A stretch of 64,000 bases of DNA from Variovorax sp. HW608 (GCF_900090195.1 NZ_LT607803.1:2604001-2668000), one strand, 5' to 3'; counted from the stretch's first letter, positions 7,285-15,812 are shown. The notes: generated by a model not told the origin, from the letters alone. Made by a program: numbers and translations.

Positions 7285-9080
7285 GCGATGGGTTCCTCGA
7301 AGAGTGGTTCTGGCGTGGAGACGGTGGGGGATGGGCACGCCACGCCGGCGGCGTCGTGCGCGGCGATCCAGGCGAAGGTCATGGCGGGGCCGAGCGTGAT
7401 GCCGCCGCTCGGGTAGTGGCCGCCCATCACGCTGGCCATGTCGTTGCCGGCCGCGTAGAGGCCTGCGATCGGAGCGCCCTGCCGGTCGAGCACGCGCGCG
7501 TTCGCGTCGACGCGCAATCCGGCGAAGGTGCCGAGGCTGCCGGCGACGACCCGCACGGCGTAGAAGGGCCCGCGCTCGATCGCCGCCATGCACGGATTCG
7601 CGAGACCGGGGCGCGCTTCGCCCTGCACGCGGTTGTAGGGCGTCTCGCCTTTTGCGAAATCCGCGTCGCGACCGAGCCGGGCCTGCGCGTTATAGCGTTC
7701 GACCGTGCCGGCCAGGCCGTCCGGGTCGATGCCGCAGGCCGCTGCGAGCTCGGCCAGGGAGCGGCCTTGCTTGAGATAGCCGTTCGCCAGCATGCGGCGA
7801 TGAGGGATCGGCGCCGGCTTGACGGCGCCGAGGCCGAAGCGGCGGATGAACGCGGCATCGCAGATCAGCCAGGCCTCGACCGGCTCGCCGGCCGGCGTGG
7901 CGGCGAGCAGTCCGCGCATGAAGTCGTAGTACGAATCGGCCTCGTTGACGAAGCGGCGCCCATCGCGGCGGACCGCGATCAGCCCCGGCTTGGCGCGTTC
8001 GATGAGGTGCGGGAAGTGCGCGACCGAGCCGTCCGCGCGCGGCACCAGCGACACCGGCGCGAGCGCGGCGGCCTGCGCGAGATCATCGGCGACGAGTCCG
8101 CCGACCGACTCCCCGAGGCGCAGTCCATCCCCCGTGTTGCCGCGCGAGGCAGCCGACCAGTGCTCACGGCCCGTGGGTGCGTGGGGCAGCAGCGCCTTCA
8201 GGCGTTCGGTGTCATGCGGAAAGCCACCGCATGCGAGGACCACGCCGCGCGAGGCTTCGATGCGCACGCGCCCCGCGGGCGACTCGACCACCGCGCCGAC
8301 CACGCGCTCGCCGCGACGCAACAGGCGGCCTGCCGCATGATCGACCAGGACCTGCACGCCGGCCTCGAACGCCGATGCCGCGAGCGCGCCGGTGAGCGCA
8401 TTGCCGTTGACCAGCCGCAGCCCGCGTCCATGCAGCAGGCGATCGCGGGCATGGGCCGCGAGCCGTTTCGCGACGTACCAGGCGGAACGCGGCGAGGTGC
8501 TGGCATCGAGGAAATGCCGCAGCTCGCGCCCGGAGGCGATGCCCATGCCCCAGAGCGTGGTTTCGGGCAACGGCGGCTTGATCTGGTGGAGGTGTTTGCC
8601 GAGCCGACGGGCGTCGAACGGCGCGGCGCAGACCGAGCGCCCGCCGGTCGATGCATCGGGCGTGCGCCCATGGAAATCGGGAATCGCATTGCCGTCGATG
8701 AACTGCAGGGCCGTGTGGCGCTGGAAGAAATCCACCATGCGCGGGCCGTTGTCGAGATAGGCCCGGGCGCGCGCCTCGTCGAACTGCGCGCCGAGTTCAT
8801 GGCGCAGATAGGCCAGCGGCCGTGCCGCGTCCTCCTCGATGCCCGCCGCGCGGGCCAGCGGATTGCGCGGGATCCACATCCAGCCGCCGGACCACGCGGT
8901 GGTTCCGCCGAGCTGGGATTCCTTTTCCACGACGATGACCGAGAGGCCCAGGTGCGCGGCAGTGACCGCGGCGGCGAGGCCTCCGGCGCCGGAACCGACG
9001 ACGAGCAGATCGCACGCAAGTGTGGCCGAAGAGGCCGAAGTTGGGGGCGAGGGATCGTGGGGCTCTGCGTCGTCGGGCAT
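7269..9080 (-). CDS. KstD-like FAD-dependent dehydrogenase (copy 2)
   Basis: This 603-aa flavoprotein has GSGAGG in its N-terminal FAD-binding fold, then GGTTAWSGG, NEADSYYDF, and GHYPSGGITLGP with Tyr556 and Gly560 in the positions of KstD1 Tyr487 and Gly491. It is therefore predicted to desaturate a cyclic ketone. The N-terminus has about 25 extra residues rich in Asp, Pro and Ser before the FAD fold, so the true start could lie slightly downstream of 9080. It lies 14 bp after the IclR regulator and overlaps the NIPSNAP start. With copies 1 and 3 it makes three such enzymes within 13 kb. Confidence 0.85.
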   Translation of the reverse strand: MPDDAEPHDPSPPTSASSATLACDLLVVGSGAGGLAAAVTAAHLGLSVIVVEKESQLGGTTAWSGGWMWIPRNPLARAAGIEEDAARPLAYLRHELGAQFDEARARAYLDNGPRMVDFFQRHTALQFIDGNAIPDFHGRTPDASTGGRSVCAAPFDARRLGKHLHQIKPPLPETTLWGMGIASGRELRHFLDASTSPRSAWYVAKRLAAHARDRLLHGRGLRLVNGNALTGALAASAFEAGVQVLVDHAAGRLLRRGERVVGAVVESPAGRVRIEASRGVVLACGGFPHDTERLKALLPHAPTGREHWSAASRGNTGDGLRLGESVGGLVADDLAQAAALAPVSLVPRADGSVAHFPHLIERAKPGLIAVRRDGRRFVNEADSYYDFMRGLLAATPAGEPVEAWLICDAAFIRRFGLGAVKPAPIPHRRMLANGYLKQGRSLAELAAACGIDPDGLAGTVERYNAQARLGRDADFAKGETPYNRVQGEARPGLANPCMAAIERGPFYAVRVVAGSLGTFAGLRVDANARVLDRQGAPIAGLYAAGNDMASVMGGHYPSGGITLGPAMTFAWIAAHDAAGVACPSPTVSTPEPLFEEPIACTTR

Positions 9081-9094
9081 CGTCGGAAGTGCCG

Positions 9095-9925
9095 CTAGGC
9101 GGCGTAGATCGGCAATCGGCCGGATTGGCGTCCGCCGTTGCCGGCGTGGGCGCCCTGGAAGAAGGGCGAGGTGCCGCTCGCAGCGGCCATCTGCTCGCAG
9201 ATCGCGAGCAGTTCGGGCGCGAGCGCGTGCATGCGTTCCTCGGTGAAGCGCACCGTGGGGCCGGCGATCGTGATGACGCCGATCGGCGGCCGGTTGCCGA
9301 GGCGCACCGGCGCGGCCATCGCGTTGAGGCCGGCGGTGAAGGTTTCGACGGTCACGCTGTAGCCGCGCTCGCGCGCGGCATGCACCATGGCCATCATTTC
9401 CTGCATGGTGCGCGGCGCGTTGGGCCCGTATTCCTCGGGCTGGCCGATGCCCTGGCGGGAGGCGAGCGTCATCGCCTCGTCGTCGCTCAAGCCGGCCATC
9501 CATGCGAGGCCCGACGAGGAGCACGACAGCCGCGCATCGCTGCCCATATCGGGGTCGTAGCGCAGGCCCTGCCGCGCGCCCTGTGCGCGCGCGACCCATG
9601 TCAGGCGCTCGCCGTCGACCACCGACAGGCGCACGAGCTCGCCCGAGATCTCGGCCAGGCGGTCGAGCAGCGGCTGCGAGAAGTCCACGATGCCGCTCTG
9701 GCTCAGGAACGACAGGCCGACCGACACCAGCTTGGTGGTCAGCATGTAGTCGCCGTGGTCGCGCAGCTGGCGCACGTAGCCGACCCGGATCAGGTCGTTC
9801 AGCAGCCGGTGCGCCGCGCTGCGCGGCATGTTGAGCCGGTCGGCGACGGCTGCGAGTTCGAGGCCTTCTCCGTGCTGGGACAGCAGTTCGAGAATGCCCA
9901 GGGTTCTTTCCATGACGCCGCTCAT
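9095..9925 (-). CDS. IclR family transcriptional regulator
   Basis: The 276-aa protein has an N-terminal winged helix (about residues 5-65, with LNMPRSAAHRLLNDLIRVGY as the recognition part) and a C-terminal effector-binding domain with GLNAMAAPVRLGNRPPIGVI. IclR proteins commonly control quinate, protocatechuate and related aromatic-acid genes. Its start overlaps the end of the Gfo/Idh gene (ATGA), so it is co-transcribed and probably autoregulated. The symmetric operator at 11034-11062, upstream of its own operon and of the divergent shikimate-dehydrogenase-like operon, is the likely target. Confidence 0.9.
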   Translation of the reverse strand: MSGVMERTLGILELLSQHGEGLELAAVADRLNMPRSAAHRLLNDLIRVGYVRQLRDHGDYMLTTKLVSVGLSFLSQSGIVDFSQPLLDRLAEISGELVRLSVVDGERLTWVARAQGARQGLRYDPDMGSDARLSCSSSGLAWMAGLSDDEAMTLASRQGIGQPEEYGPNAPRTMQEMMAMVHAARERGYSVTVETFTAGLNAMAAPVRLGNRPPIGVITIAGPTVRFTEERMHALAPELLAICEQMAAASGTSPFFQGAHAGNGGRQSGRLPIYAA

Positions 9926-11001
9926 GATTCGTTCCTTCCTTCGTTGACGGGAAGGACCAGCGTATCCGATGCGCGGGGCGCCCTGGCCGCGGCATCGAGC
10001 ACCGCGCGGGTCGCGGCCAGCGTGCGCAGGCCGTCGAGCGCGCTGCACAGGGAAACGGTTTCGCGGCCCTCGACGAGGTCGGCGAAATGCGCGAGCTGCC
10101 GCTCGTACGGATCGCCCTGGTGCACCACGCGCTGTTCGCGCGTGAGCTCTTCGTGCCAGCCGCGTGCGCCCGCGTAGTGCCACAGCGCGAGGTCGGGCAG
10201 CGAGAGCGAGCCGTGCGTGCCGGCGATGAAGTGCGACTGCACGGCCTGGCGCGGATAGGCGGGCGATTCGCCGGCACAGAAGTCCCAGCACCAGGGGGCC
10301 GCGACGGCATCCGAGACGATCACGGTGCCGATCGCGCCGCCGCTGAATCGCAGCACGGCCGCGGCGCTGTCCTCGACCTCGAAGCCGCGCACGGCGTGGC
10401 TGCCCTCCGCCTGCACCGATTCGATCTCGCCGACCAGGAAGCGCAGCAGGTCGATGTCGTGGATGAGGTTGATCAGCACCGGGCCGCCGCCGGGCTGGCG
10501 GCGCCATGCCGTCTCGAAGTAGCTGTCGGGCTTGAGGAAGGTCGCGAGCGCGTTGACCGCGACGACGCGGCCCAGGCGGCCGGCGGCCACGATCTCGCGT
10601 GCACGCCGGATCACCGGGTTGTGACGGCGGTGGTGGCCGACCAGCACCGGCACGCGGTGCCGGGCCTCCGCCAGGACGAGGCGCTCTGCATCGGCCACGG
10701 TGTCGGCCACCGGCTTCTCGACCAGCACGGCGACGCCTTCGGCGAGGCAATCGAGCGCGATCGATACGTGGGTCGCATTCGGCGTCGCCACGATCGCGCC
10801 GGCCGGGCGCGCGGCTTCGAGCAGCGCGCGGTGATCCGCGAACCAGGGCACGCCCGCCGCCTGCGCCGCGGCGCGGCCGGCTTCCGTCGGGTCGGCGATC
10901 GCCGCGAGCGACACCCGATCGCTGCGCTGCAGCCGATCGAGATGCGTGCGGCCGATGGCGCCGGCGCCGAACAGGGCGATGGGGGTCTTGCGATGGTTCA
11001 T
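9922..11001 (-). CDS. Gfo/Idh/MocA family oxidoreductase
   Basis: This 359-aa NAD(P)-dependent dehydrogenase has the Rossmann motif ALFGAGAIGRTHLDRL at the N-terminus and the family signature VEKPVADTV about 95 residues in. Members oxidise or reduce sugars, inositols and other cyclic polyols. It is the first gene of the seven-gene minus-strand operon. The start at 11001 is preferred over upstream Met codons because GGAGACAAAC precedes it and the Rossmann fold starts a few residues later. A polyhydroxylated ring compound would fit this family and the shikimate-dehydrogenase-like protein opposite. Confidence 0.85.
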   Translation of the reverse strand: MNHRKTPIALFGAGAIGRTHLDRLQRSDRVSLAAIADPTEAGRAAAQAAGVPWFADHRALLEAARPAGAIVATPNATHVSIALDCLAEGVAVLVEKPVADTVADAERLVLAEARHRVPVLVGHHRRHNPVIRRAREIVAAGRLGRVVAVNALATFLKPDSYFETAWRRQPGGGPVLINLIHDIDLLRFLVGEIESVQAEGSHAVRGFEVEDSAAAVLRFSGGAIGTVIVSDAVAAPWCWDFCAGESPAYPRQAVQSHFIAGTHGSLSLPDLALWHYAGARGWHEELTREQRVVHQGDPYERQLAHFADLVEGRETVSLCSALDGLRTLAATRAVLDAAARAPRASDTLVLPVNEGRNES

Positions 11002-11033
11002 GTTTGTCTCCGGCCAGATTCTAGATATTTTCG

Positions 11034-11062
11034 GAATCAAATTCAATACTTGAATCCTATTC
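11034..11062. promoter_or_regulatory. Symmetric divergent operator, probable IclR site
   Basis: In the 136-bp gap between the divergent operons the sequence reads GAAT caa ATTCAA tac TTGAAT cct ATTC. It holds two GAAT-n3-ATTC palindromes starting at 11034 and 11052 (18 bp apart) and a central TTCAA-n3-TTGAA palindrome at 11042-11054, so the whole 29 bp is symmetric apart from the three spacers. The AT-rich content contrasts with the surroundings. The co-located iclR gene makes its product the best candidate ligand; this is inference. Confidence 0.65.
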
Positions 11063-11137
11063 CAGTTTTCGCTACGATCATGCCATCGACCCGCGCAAGC
11101 CATGCGGATGCGCACAGGACCAAGGAGACAGATCGAG

Positions 11138-11938
11138 ATGTCGGAACAGCTTTTGTTGAACGGTGCGACCCGCGTCCACTACATCGTGGGCGACCCGATC
11201 GCGCAGGTGAAATCGCCGGGCGACGTGAGCCGCGCCTTCGCCGCGCGCGGGCTCAATGCCATGGTGATGCCCGCCCACGTGGCCCCGGCGGCGCTCGCGC
11301 GCTGGCTGGAGGGTGTCTCGCTGGCGCAGAACGTGGATGGCGTCATCGTGACCGTGCCCCACAAGTTCGCATGCTTCGCGCTCTGTGGCAGTGCTTCCGA
11401 GCGCGCGCGCTTCCTGGGCGCGGTGAACACGATGCGCCGCAACCCCGATGGCAGCTGGCACGGCGACATGTTCGACGGCCTCGGCTACGTCGCTGCGCTG
11501 CGCGATCGCGAGTGCGAGCCGGCCGGCCGCAAGGCGCTGCTGGTCGGTGCCGGCGGCGCGGGCTCGGCGATCGCCCATGCGCTGGTGATGGCCGGCGTGG
11601 CCTCGCTCGCGATCCATGACGGCGACACCGCGCGCCGCGATGCGCTCGTCGCGCGCCTCGCGGGTCTCGATCGATGCCCGGTGGCCGCCGGCACCAGCGA
11701 CCCGACGGGCTTCGATCTGGTCATCAATGCCTCGCCGGCCGGCATGAAGGAAGGCGACCCGTATCCGGTCGACATCGAAGGCCTCGATCCGAAGACCTTC
11801 GTCGGCTGCGTGATCACCGCGCCCGCCATCTCGCCGCTGATCGCGGCCGCGCGCGCCAAGGGCTGCGGCACCGCGACCGGCGCCGACATGTTCGCCCGGG
11901 TGCGCGACCTGATGGTCGACTTCCTCGTGGAGCAATGA
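11138..11938 (+). CDS. Shikimate/quinate dehydrogenase-like protein
   Basis: The 266-aa protein matches the shikimate dehydrogenase (AroE) family. VTVPHK carries Lys76, GAVNT carries Asn97 and GDMFDGLG carries Asp113, corresponding to the substrate-binding and catalytic Lys, Asn and Asp. GAGGAGSAIA near residue 138 is the nucleotide-binding loop. The usual GxNTDG is changed to GDMFDG and the usual serine motif reads KSPGDVSRAF, so this is probably a catabolic paralogue and not the biosynthetic AroE. The ATG follows AAGGAGACAG; upstream Met codons in frame lack an SD. It is followed after 1 bp by a KstD-like flavoprotein. Confidence 0.85.
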   Translation: MSEQLLLNGATRVHYIVGDPIAQVKSPGDVSRAFAARGLNAMVMPAHVAPAALARWLEGVSLAQNVDGVIVTVPHKFACFALCGSASERARFLGAVNTMRRNPDGSWHGDMFDGLGYVAALRDRECEPAGRKALLVGAGGAGSAIAHALVMAGVASLAIHDGDTARRDALVARLAGLDRCPVAAGTSDPTGFDLVINASPAGMKEGDPYPVDIEGLDPKTFVGCVITAPAISPLIAAARAKGCGTATGADMFARVRDLMVDFLVEQ

Positions 11939-11939
11939 C

Positions 11940-13712
11940 ATGCATCGCATCCAGACCCTCGCTTCCCTGCCGCAGGACGCACCGTTCGACGTCGTGGTGA
12001 TCGGCGCCGGCGGCGCCGGCATGGCCACCGCGCTGTTCGCGGCGCTCGAAGGCCGGAAGGTGCTGCTCGTCGAGCGCACATCGCATGTCGGCGGCACCAC
12101 CGCGCTGTCCGCCGGCACGACCTGGGTCCCCGGCACGCGCCTCGGCGCCGGCGTGAATCCGCGGGACACGATCGCCGAGGCAGGCCGCTACCTCGACAAC
12201 GCGATCGGCGCCCGTACATCCGCCGAGCTGCGGCAGGCCTTTCTCGACCATGGCGCCGAAGCCATCGAAGCGCTGGAAGCGAAGACCGATGTCAGGTTCC
12301 GCGCCTGCCCGAGGCATCCCGACTACATCTCGGACCTCGGCGGCTCCACCGTCAACGGCCGGGCACTCGAACCGATGCCGTTCGACGGTCGCCTGCTGGG
12401 CGAGCTGTTCCCGCTCGTGCGCCCGCCGATCCCCGAATTCACCGTGCTCGGCGGCATGATGGTCGACCGCACCGACATCAACCACCTGCTGGGCATGTCG
12501 CGGTCCGTCGCCTCGCTGCGGCACTCGGCCAGGATCCTGGGGCGCCACGCCGTCGACCGCCTGCGCCATGCACGCGGCACCCGCCTCGTGATGGGCAATG
12601 CGCTCGTTGCCAGACTGCTGTATTCGCTCGCGCAACGCGACGAGGTCAGCCTCGCGCTCGACACCAACGTCGAACGGATCGAGCGGGCCGAGGACGGCAT
12701 CGACTCGATCGTCCTGAAACAGGGCGACGCGCGGCGCACGGTGCGCGTGCGGGGCGGCGTCGTGCTGGCCAGCGGCGGCTTCAACCGCGATCCCGCGCGC
12801 CGCGCGGCGATGCTGCCGGGCGTCGACATCCAGTGGTGCCCCGGCGCTCCCGGCCACACCGGCGAAGCGCATCCGCTGGCGGAAGCCGTGGGCGCGCGCT
12901 ACGGCGAAGGCGCGATGAGCCCCGCCTTCTGGGCGCCCGTCTCCCGGCGCCGTCGCGCCGACGGCAGCACCGGCGTGTTCCCTCATTTCGTGATGGACCG
13001 CGCCAAGCCCGGCATGCTCACGGTGAACCGGGCCGGCGAGCGCTTCGTCAACGAAAGCACCTCGTACCACCTGTTCGGCCTGGCGATGCAGAAGCTGCAG
13101 CAGGGCGGCCAGAACAGCGTGCCGGCCTTTCTCGTCTGCGACGCCGATGCATTGCGCAAGTACGGCATCGGCATGGTCCGCCCCGGCGCAAAGGGCCTCG
13201 CACCCTACCTCGCCGACGGTTACCTGGTGCGCGGCGAGACCATCGAATCGCTGGCGCAGGCGCTTGCCATCGACCCCGTGAAGCTCGCGCAAACCGCGCG
13301 GCGCTTCAACGCGAATGCCAGCCAGGGCATCGATCCCGACTTCCACAGGGGCAGCACCGTCTACTCGCAGAACATCGGCGACGCGAGCTGGCCGGGGCCC
13401 AATCCCTGCCTCGGCCCGCTCACTCGAGGCCCGTTCTACGCAGTGCGGCTCTATCCGGGCGACATCGGCGCCGCCGCCGGCTTCGCGACCGATGCGAACG
13501 CGCGCGCGCTCGACGCGGCCGGCGCGCCGATCGAAGGGCTCTACGCCGTGGGCAACGACATGCACTCGATCATGGGCGGCGTCTACACCGCGCCCGGCAT
13601 CACGATCGGGCCCGGCATCGTGTTCGCACGGCTTGCCGCGCGCCACGCCGCGGCACGGGCGGCGCGAAACGCAGCGCGCGCGGAGCCGGCCGAAGCCCTA
13701 GGGAAAACCTGA
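11940..13712 (+). CDS. KstD-like FAD-dependent dehydrogenase (copy 3)
   Basis: This 590-aa flavoprotein has GAGGAG in its N-terminal FAD fold, GGTTALSAGTTWVPG, the motif FVNESTSYHLF, and GVYTAPGITIGP with Tyr549 and Gly553 at the KstD catalytic positions. It follows the shikimate-dehydrogenase-like gene by one base, so translation is almost certainly coupled. The pairing again puts an alcohol/ketone dehydrogenase next to a ketone desaturase. The C-terminal tail of about 25 residues is Ala/Arg-rich and probably disordered. The gene ends just before the second copy of the shared promoter element. Confidence 0.85.
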   Translation: MHRIQTLASLPQDAPFDVVVIGAGGAGMATALFAALEGRKVLLVERTSHVGGTTALSAGTTWVPGTRLGAGVNPRDTIAEAGRYLDNAIGARTSAELRQAFLDHGAEAIEALEAKTDVRFRACPRHPDYISDLGGSTVNGRALEPMPFDGRLLGELFPLVRPPIPEFTVLGGMMVDRTDINHLLGMSRSVASLRHSARILGRHAVDRLRHARGTRLVMGNALVARLLYSLAQRDEVSLALDTNVERIERAEDGIDSIVLKQGDARRTVRVRGGVVLASGGFNRDPARRAAMLPGVDIQWCPGAPGHTGEAHPLAEAVGARYGEGAMSPAFWAPVSRRRRADGSTGVFPHFVMDRAKPGMLTVNRAGERFVNESTSYHLFGLAMQKLQQGGQNSVPAFLVCDADALRKYGIGMVRPGAKGLAPYLADGYLVRGETIESLAQALAIDPVKLAQTARRFNANASQGIDPDFHRGSTVYSQNIGDASWPGPNPCLGPLTRGPFYAVRLYPGDIGAAAGFATDANARALDAAGAPIEGLYAVGNDMHSIMGGVYTAPGITIGPGIVFARLAARHAAARAARNAARAEPAEALGKT

Positions 13713-13724
13713 TCGGCCGCGCAC

Positions 13725-13783
13725 GAATTGTCCGGGTGTCGGCCTGAATCGTCGACGCACGCGACAAGCCCCTCGCCAACAAT
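13725..13783 (+). promoter_or_regulatory. Promoter/activator element, copy 2
   Basis: GAATTGTC (13725-13732) and GAATCGTC (13746-13753) are again 21 bp apart, and AACAAT (13778-13783) is 32 bp from the start of the second repeat, exactly as at 16-74. Bases between the repeats are also largely conserved (TGT n GGC). Before the intron inserted, this promoter would have sat about 70 bp upstream of the SD now found at 15801. It now lies about 2 kb from the genes it once served. Confidence 0.6.
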
Positions 13784-13883
13784 CCCGCCATGGGTGCGAC
13801 GCGCGCCAATCACCGCGCAGACCGCATGGCAATTGAGGAAAGAGTCAGAGTAGGAATGTCAGTCACCCAACACCCCCTCCACA

Positions 13884-13916
13884 GATCCGTACGTGCGGAG
13901 CTACCGCATACGGCTC
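13884..13916 (-). ncRNA. Group II intron domain V
   Basis: The minus strand starts GAGCCGTATGCGG and ends CCGCACGTACGGATC, which folds into the short two-helix hairpin of domain V with the AGC catalytic triad near its 5' side. By my hand fold the apical loop is UAGCU and not a GNRA tetraloop. The reverse-transcriptase stop codon UAG falls inside this loop. Confidence 0.85.
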
Positions 13917-15409
13917 CTGCCTTGGGTCATGACGATCAGACGCTGGTTCGGGTAGGGGTGGCAGATGTTCGGGACAGGCAGCCAGTGCGCCATCAAGCGA
14001 TACATGCGTCGCCAAGGCAGGTCGTGGCTCTGGCTGCGGCGGCACAGCGTGCGATGCCACAGCCCGACGACCTGATGGCGGAATGTCCTCAGCCGCGCGC
14101 CGTTGCACGGCACGCCGAAGTAGCGCGCATGCCCAGTCACCACCGCCCGCAGGTACTGGCCCTGCTCCGGGATGGGTTGGTGCATGCGCCTTCTGAGTTC
14201 GAGCTTGATCACCTGCAGCTTGGCTCGCAGGCGTTTGGCACTGGTGAGTCGCAGGACCATGAACTTGCCCTTTCGGGTCGTCCCGCAGCAATGCGTGAAC
14301 CCCAGGAAGTCGAAGGTCTGCGGCTTGCCTTGTCCCTTGCGGCGTCGGTTCTCGTGGGCGAAGCGCCCGAACTCGATCAGCCGCGTCTTCTCGGGATGCA
14401 GCTTCAACCCGAACTGGCCCAGCCGCTCGGCCACCGCGCGCTGGAAGCGCTCGGCGTCATCACGGAACTGGAACCCCGCAACCCAATCGTCGGCGTAGCG
14501 CACGACGATCACGTCACCCCGGGCATGGCGCCCCCTCCACTGCTTCACCCACAGGTCCAACGCATAGTGCAGGTAGATGTTGGCCAGCAGCGGACTGATG
14601 CTCCCGCCCTGAACCGTCCCCAACTCACCTTGCGTGAGCCTGCCGTCCTCCAGCACGCCCGCGTGCAGCCATTTCTTGATCAGCCGCACCACGCGCGTGT
14701 CAGCCACGCGATGTTCGATGAACTTCACCAGCCAGTCCCTTTCGATCGTGTCGAAGAACTTGGCGATGTCCGCATCGAGTATCCAGTTCACCTTCCTTGC
14801 GCCCACACCCACCGCCACGGCATCCAGCGCGTTGTGCGCGCTGCGCCCGGGCCTGAAGCCGTAGCTGAACCCGAGGAAGTCCTGCTCGTAGATGGCGTTC
14901 AACACTTCGACCGTGGCACGCTGGACGAGCTTGTCCTCCAGCGCCGGCACGCCCAGCGGGCGCTTGCTGCCGTCGGCCTTGTCGATGTACACCCTCTTCA
15001 CAGGCTGGGGCCGGTAGCCCCCTCGGGCCAGCCGCTCGGACAACTCCAGGAGATTGCCCTCCAGGTCCTGTCCGTACGTCTGCCAGGTCTGGCCGTCCAC
15101 CCCGGCGGCCGCGTCGCGCTTGAGCGCGAGGTAAGCCGCCCGCAGGCGTTCGACCGCGTAGATGTGATGCAGCAGTCCCGTGAACCTCGCATCACGACGG
15201 CCCTTTGCCGTCTGTCGTATGCCATCGAGCGCGGTTCCCATGTCATAGACCCGCACCGATCTGCGGGACATGCGCGCCGCGATGGCATTTCCCTTGGCCT
15301 GCCGCCTTCCCTCCACCACCTCCGCCGCCGCAGGAGCTTCCCCCGCAGCCTTGTTCGGCAGCTTCTTCGGTACTACGCAGCAGTCCGACTTCCCGCGCCT
15401 GTGGCTCAT
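13901..15409 (-). CDS. ltrA: Group II intron reverse transcriptase/maturase
   Basis: The 502-aa protein has the reverse-transcriptase core: DKADGSKRPLGVPALEDK around 143-160, DADIAKFFD near 212-220, TVQGGSISPLLANIYLH at 265-281 and the catalytic YADD at 305-308. A maturase (X) region with thumb follows, and the protein ends without an HNH endonuclease domain. It acts with the intron RNA in splicing and retrohoming. The ATG at 15409 was chosen over a longer upstream reading frame, which runs through the structured 5' intron RNA. The last codons extend into domain V and the stop lies in its loop. The protein looks intact. Confidence 0.95.
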   Translation of the reverse strand: MSHRRGKSDCCVVPKKLPNKAAGEAPAAAEVVEGRRQAKGNAIAARMSRRSVRVYDMGTALDGIRQTAKGRRDARFTGLLHHIYAVERLRAAYLALKRDAAAGVDGQTWQTYGQDLEGNLLELSERLARGGYRPQPVKRVYIDKADGSKRPLGVPALEDKLVQRATVEVLNAIYEQDFLGFSYGFRPGRSAHNALDAVAVGVGARKVNWILDADIAKFFDTIERDWLVKFIEHRVADTRVVRLIKKWLHAGVLEDGRLTQGELGTVQGGSISPLLANIYLHYALDLWVKQWRGRHARGDVIVVRYADDWVAGFQFRDDAERFQRAVAERLGQFGLKLHPEKTRLIEFGRFAHENRRRKGQGKPQTFDFLGFTHCCGTTRKGKFMVLRLTSAKRLRAKLQVIKLELRRRMHQPIPEQGQYLRAVVTGHARYFGVPCNGARLRTFRHQVVGLWHRTLCRRSQSHDLPWRRMYRLMAHWLPVPNICHPYPNQRLIVMTQGRSRMR

Positions 15410-15589
15410 CGTCGTACGCCCTTGGGCTTCACGATGCGCTCTGCAGCCAGCGCTTCCCAGCGCTGCGCAGAAGGACGCGGGATCTCCCGGTTCCCGAACA
15501 AAGTGCTTGCGTGCGTGCTCGGGGTCTTTGACCGCGCGGGGTCCGCCTCTGCCTCGCCAATGCGGCAGCGACGGTGTGACCTTCGGCAT

Positions 15590-15595
15590 TCTCCT
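15590..15595 (-). other. Candidate EBS1 of the group II intron
   Basis: The minus strand reads AGGAGA here, inside the intron's 5' RNA region. It is perfectly complementary to the six exon bases TCTCCT directly before the 5' splice site (IBS1). The remaining 5' region, 15410-15800, carries no gene and should be intron domains I to III plus the start of domain IV. Confidence 0.55.
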
Positions 15596-15812
15596 ACTGC
15601 CTCGGCACCCCGGACCACCCGCAGCTGTCGCCACGGGGCATGTATTACGCGGCTCGATACCCGGCCCGCTCGTCCCCCTATCAACGCTTCGCCCACACCC
15701 TCGCGGATGTGCACGCATGACTCGGGGCCGCCGTAGCTGGCTAAGCCTTCAACGTATGAAACTTTCATTCACAACACTTTGCCGGTTTTGACCGGCGCAC
15801 AGGAGACAAGAC

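Larger units (their letters stand above)
13844..15800 (-). mobile_element. Group II intron, complete, antisense to the host operon
   Basis: On the minus strand the element starts with GTGCGCCGG (5' end at 15800, matching the GUGYG consensus), encodes a reverse transcriptase, and ends with domain V (13884-13916), a domain VI-like hairpin and CTACTCTGAC with its 3' end at 13844 (AY end, candidate branch A eight bases from the end). Length is 1957 bp. Minus-strand exon bases TCTCCT just before the intron pair perfectly with AGGAGA inside domain I (15590-15595). That places the insertion inside the AGGAGAC ribosome-binding site of the downstream plus-strand operon. Confidence 0.85.

Noticed and set aside
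7269..10310. A 1013-aa open frame suggesting a fusion of the flavoprotein to an upstream domain.
   Set aside because: The N-terminal 400 residues are the wrong-frame shadow of the IclR and Gfo/Idh genes; the flavoprotein starts at 9080.
11138..11938. The biosynthetic aroE of the shikimate pathway.
   Set aside because: It is embedded in a catabolic, IclR-linked divergent operon and departs from the consensus in GxNTDG and the serine motif.
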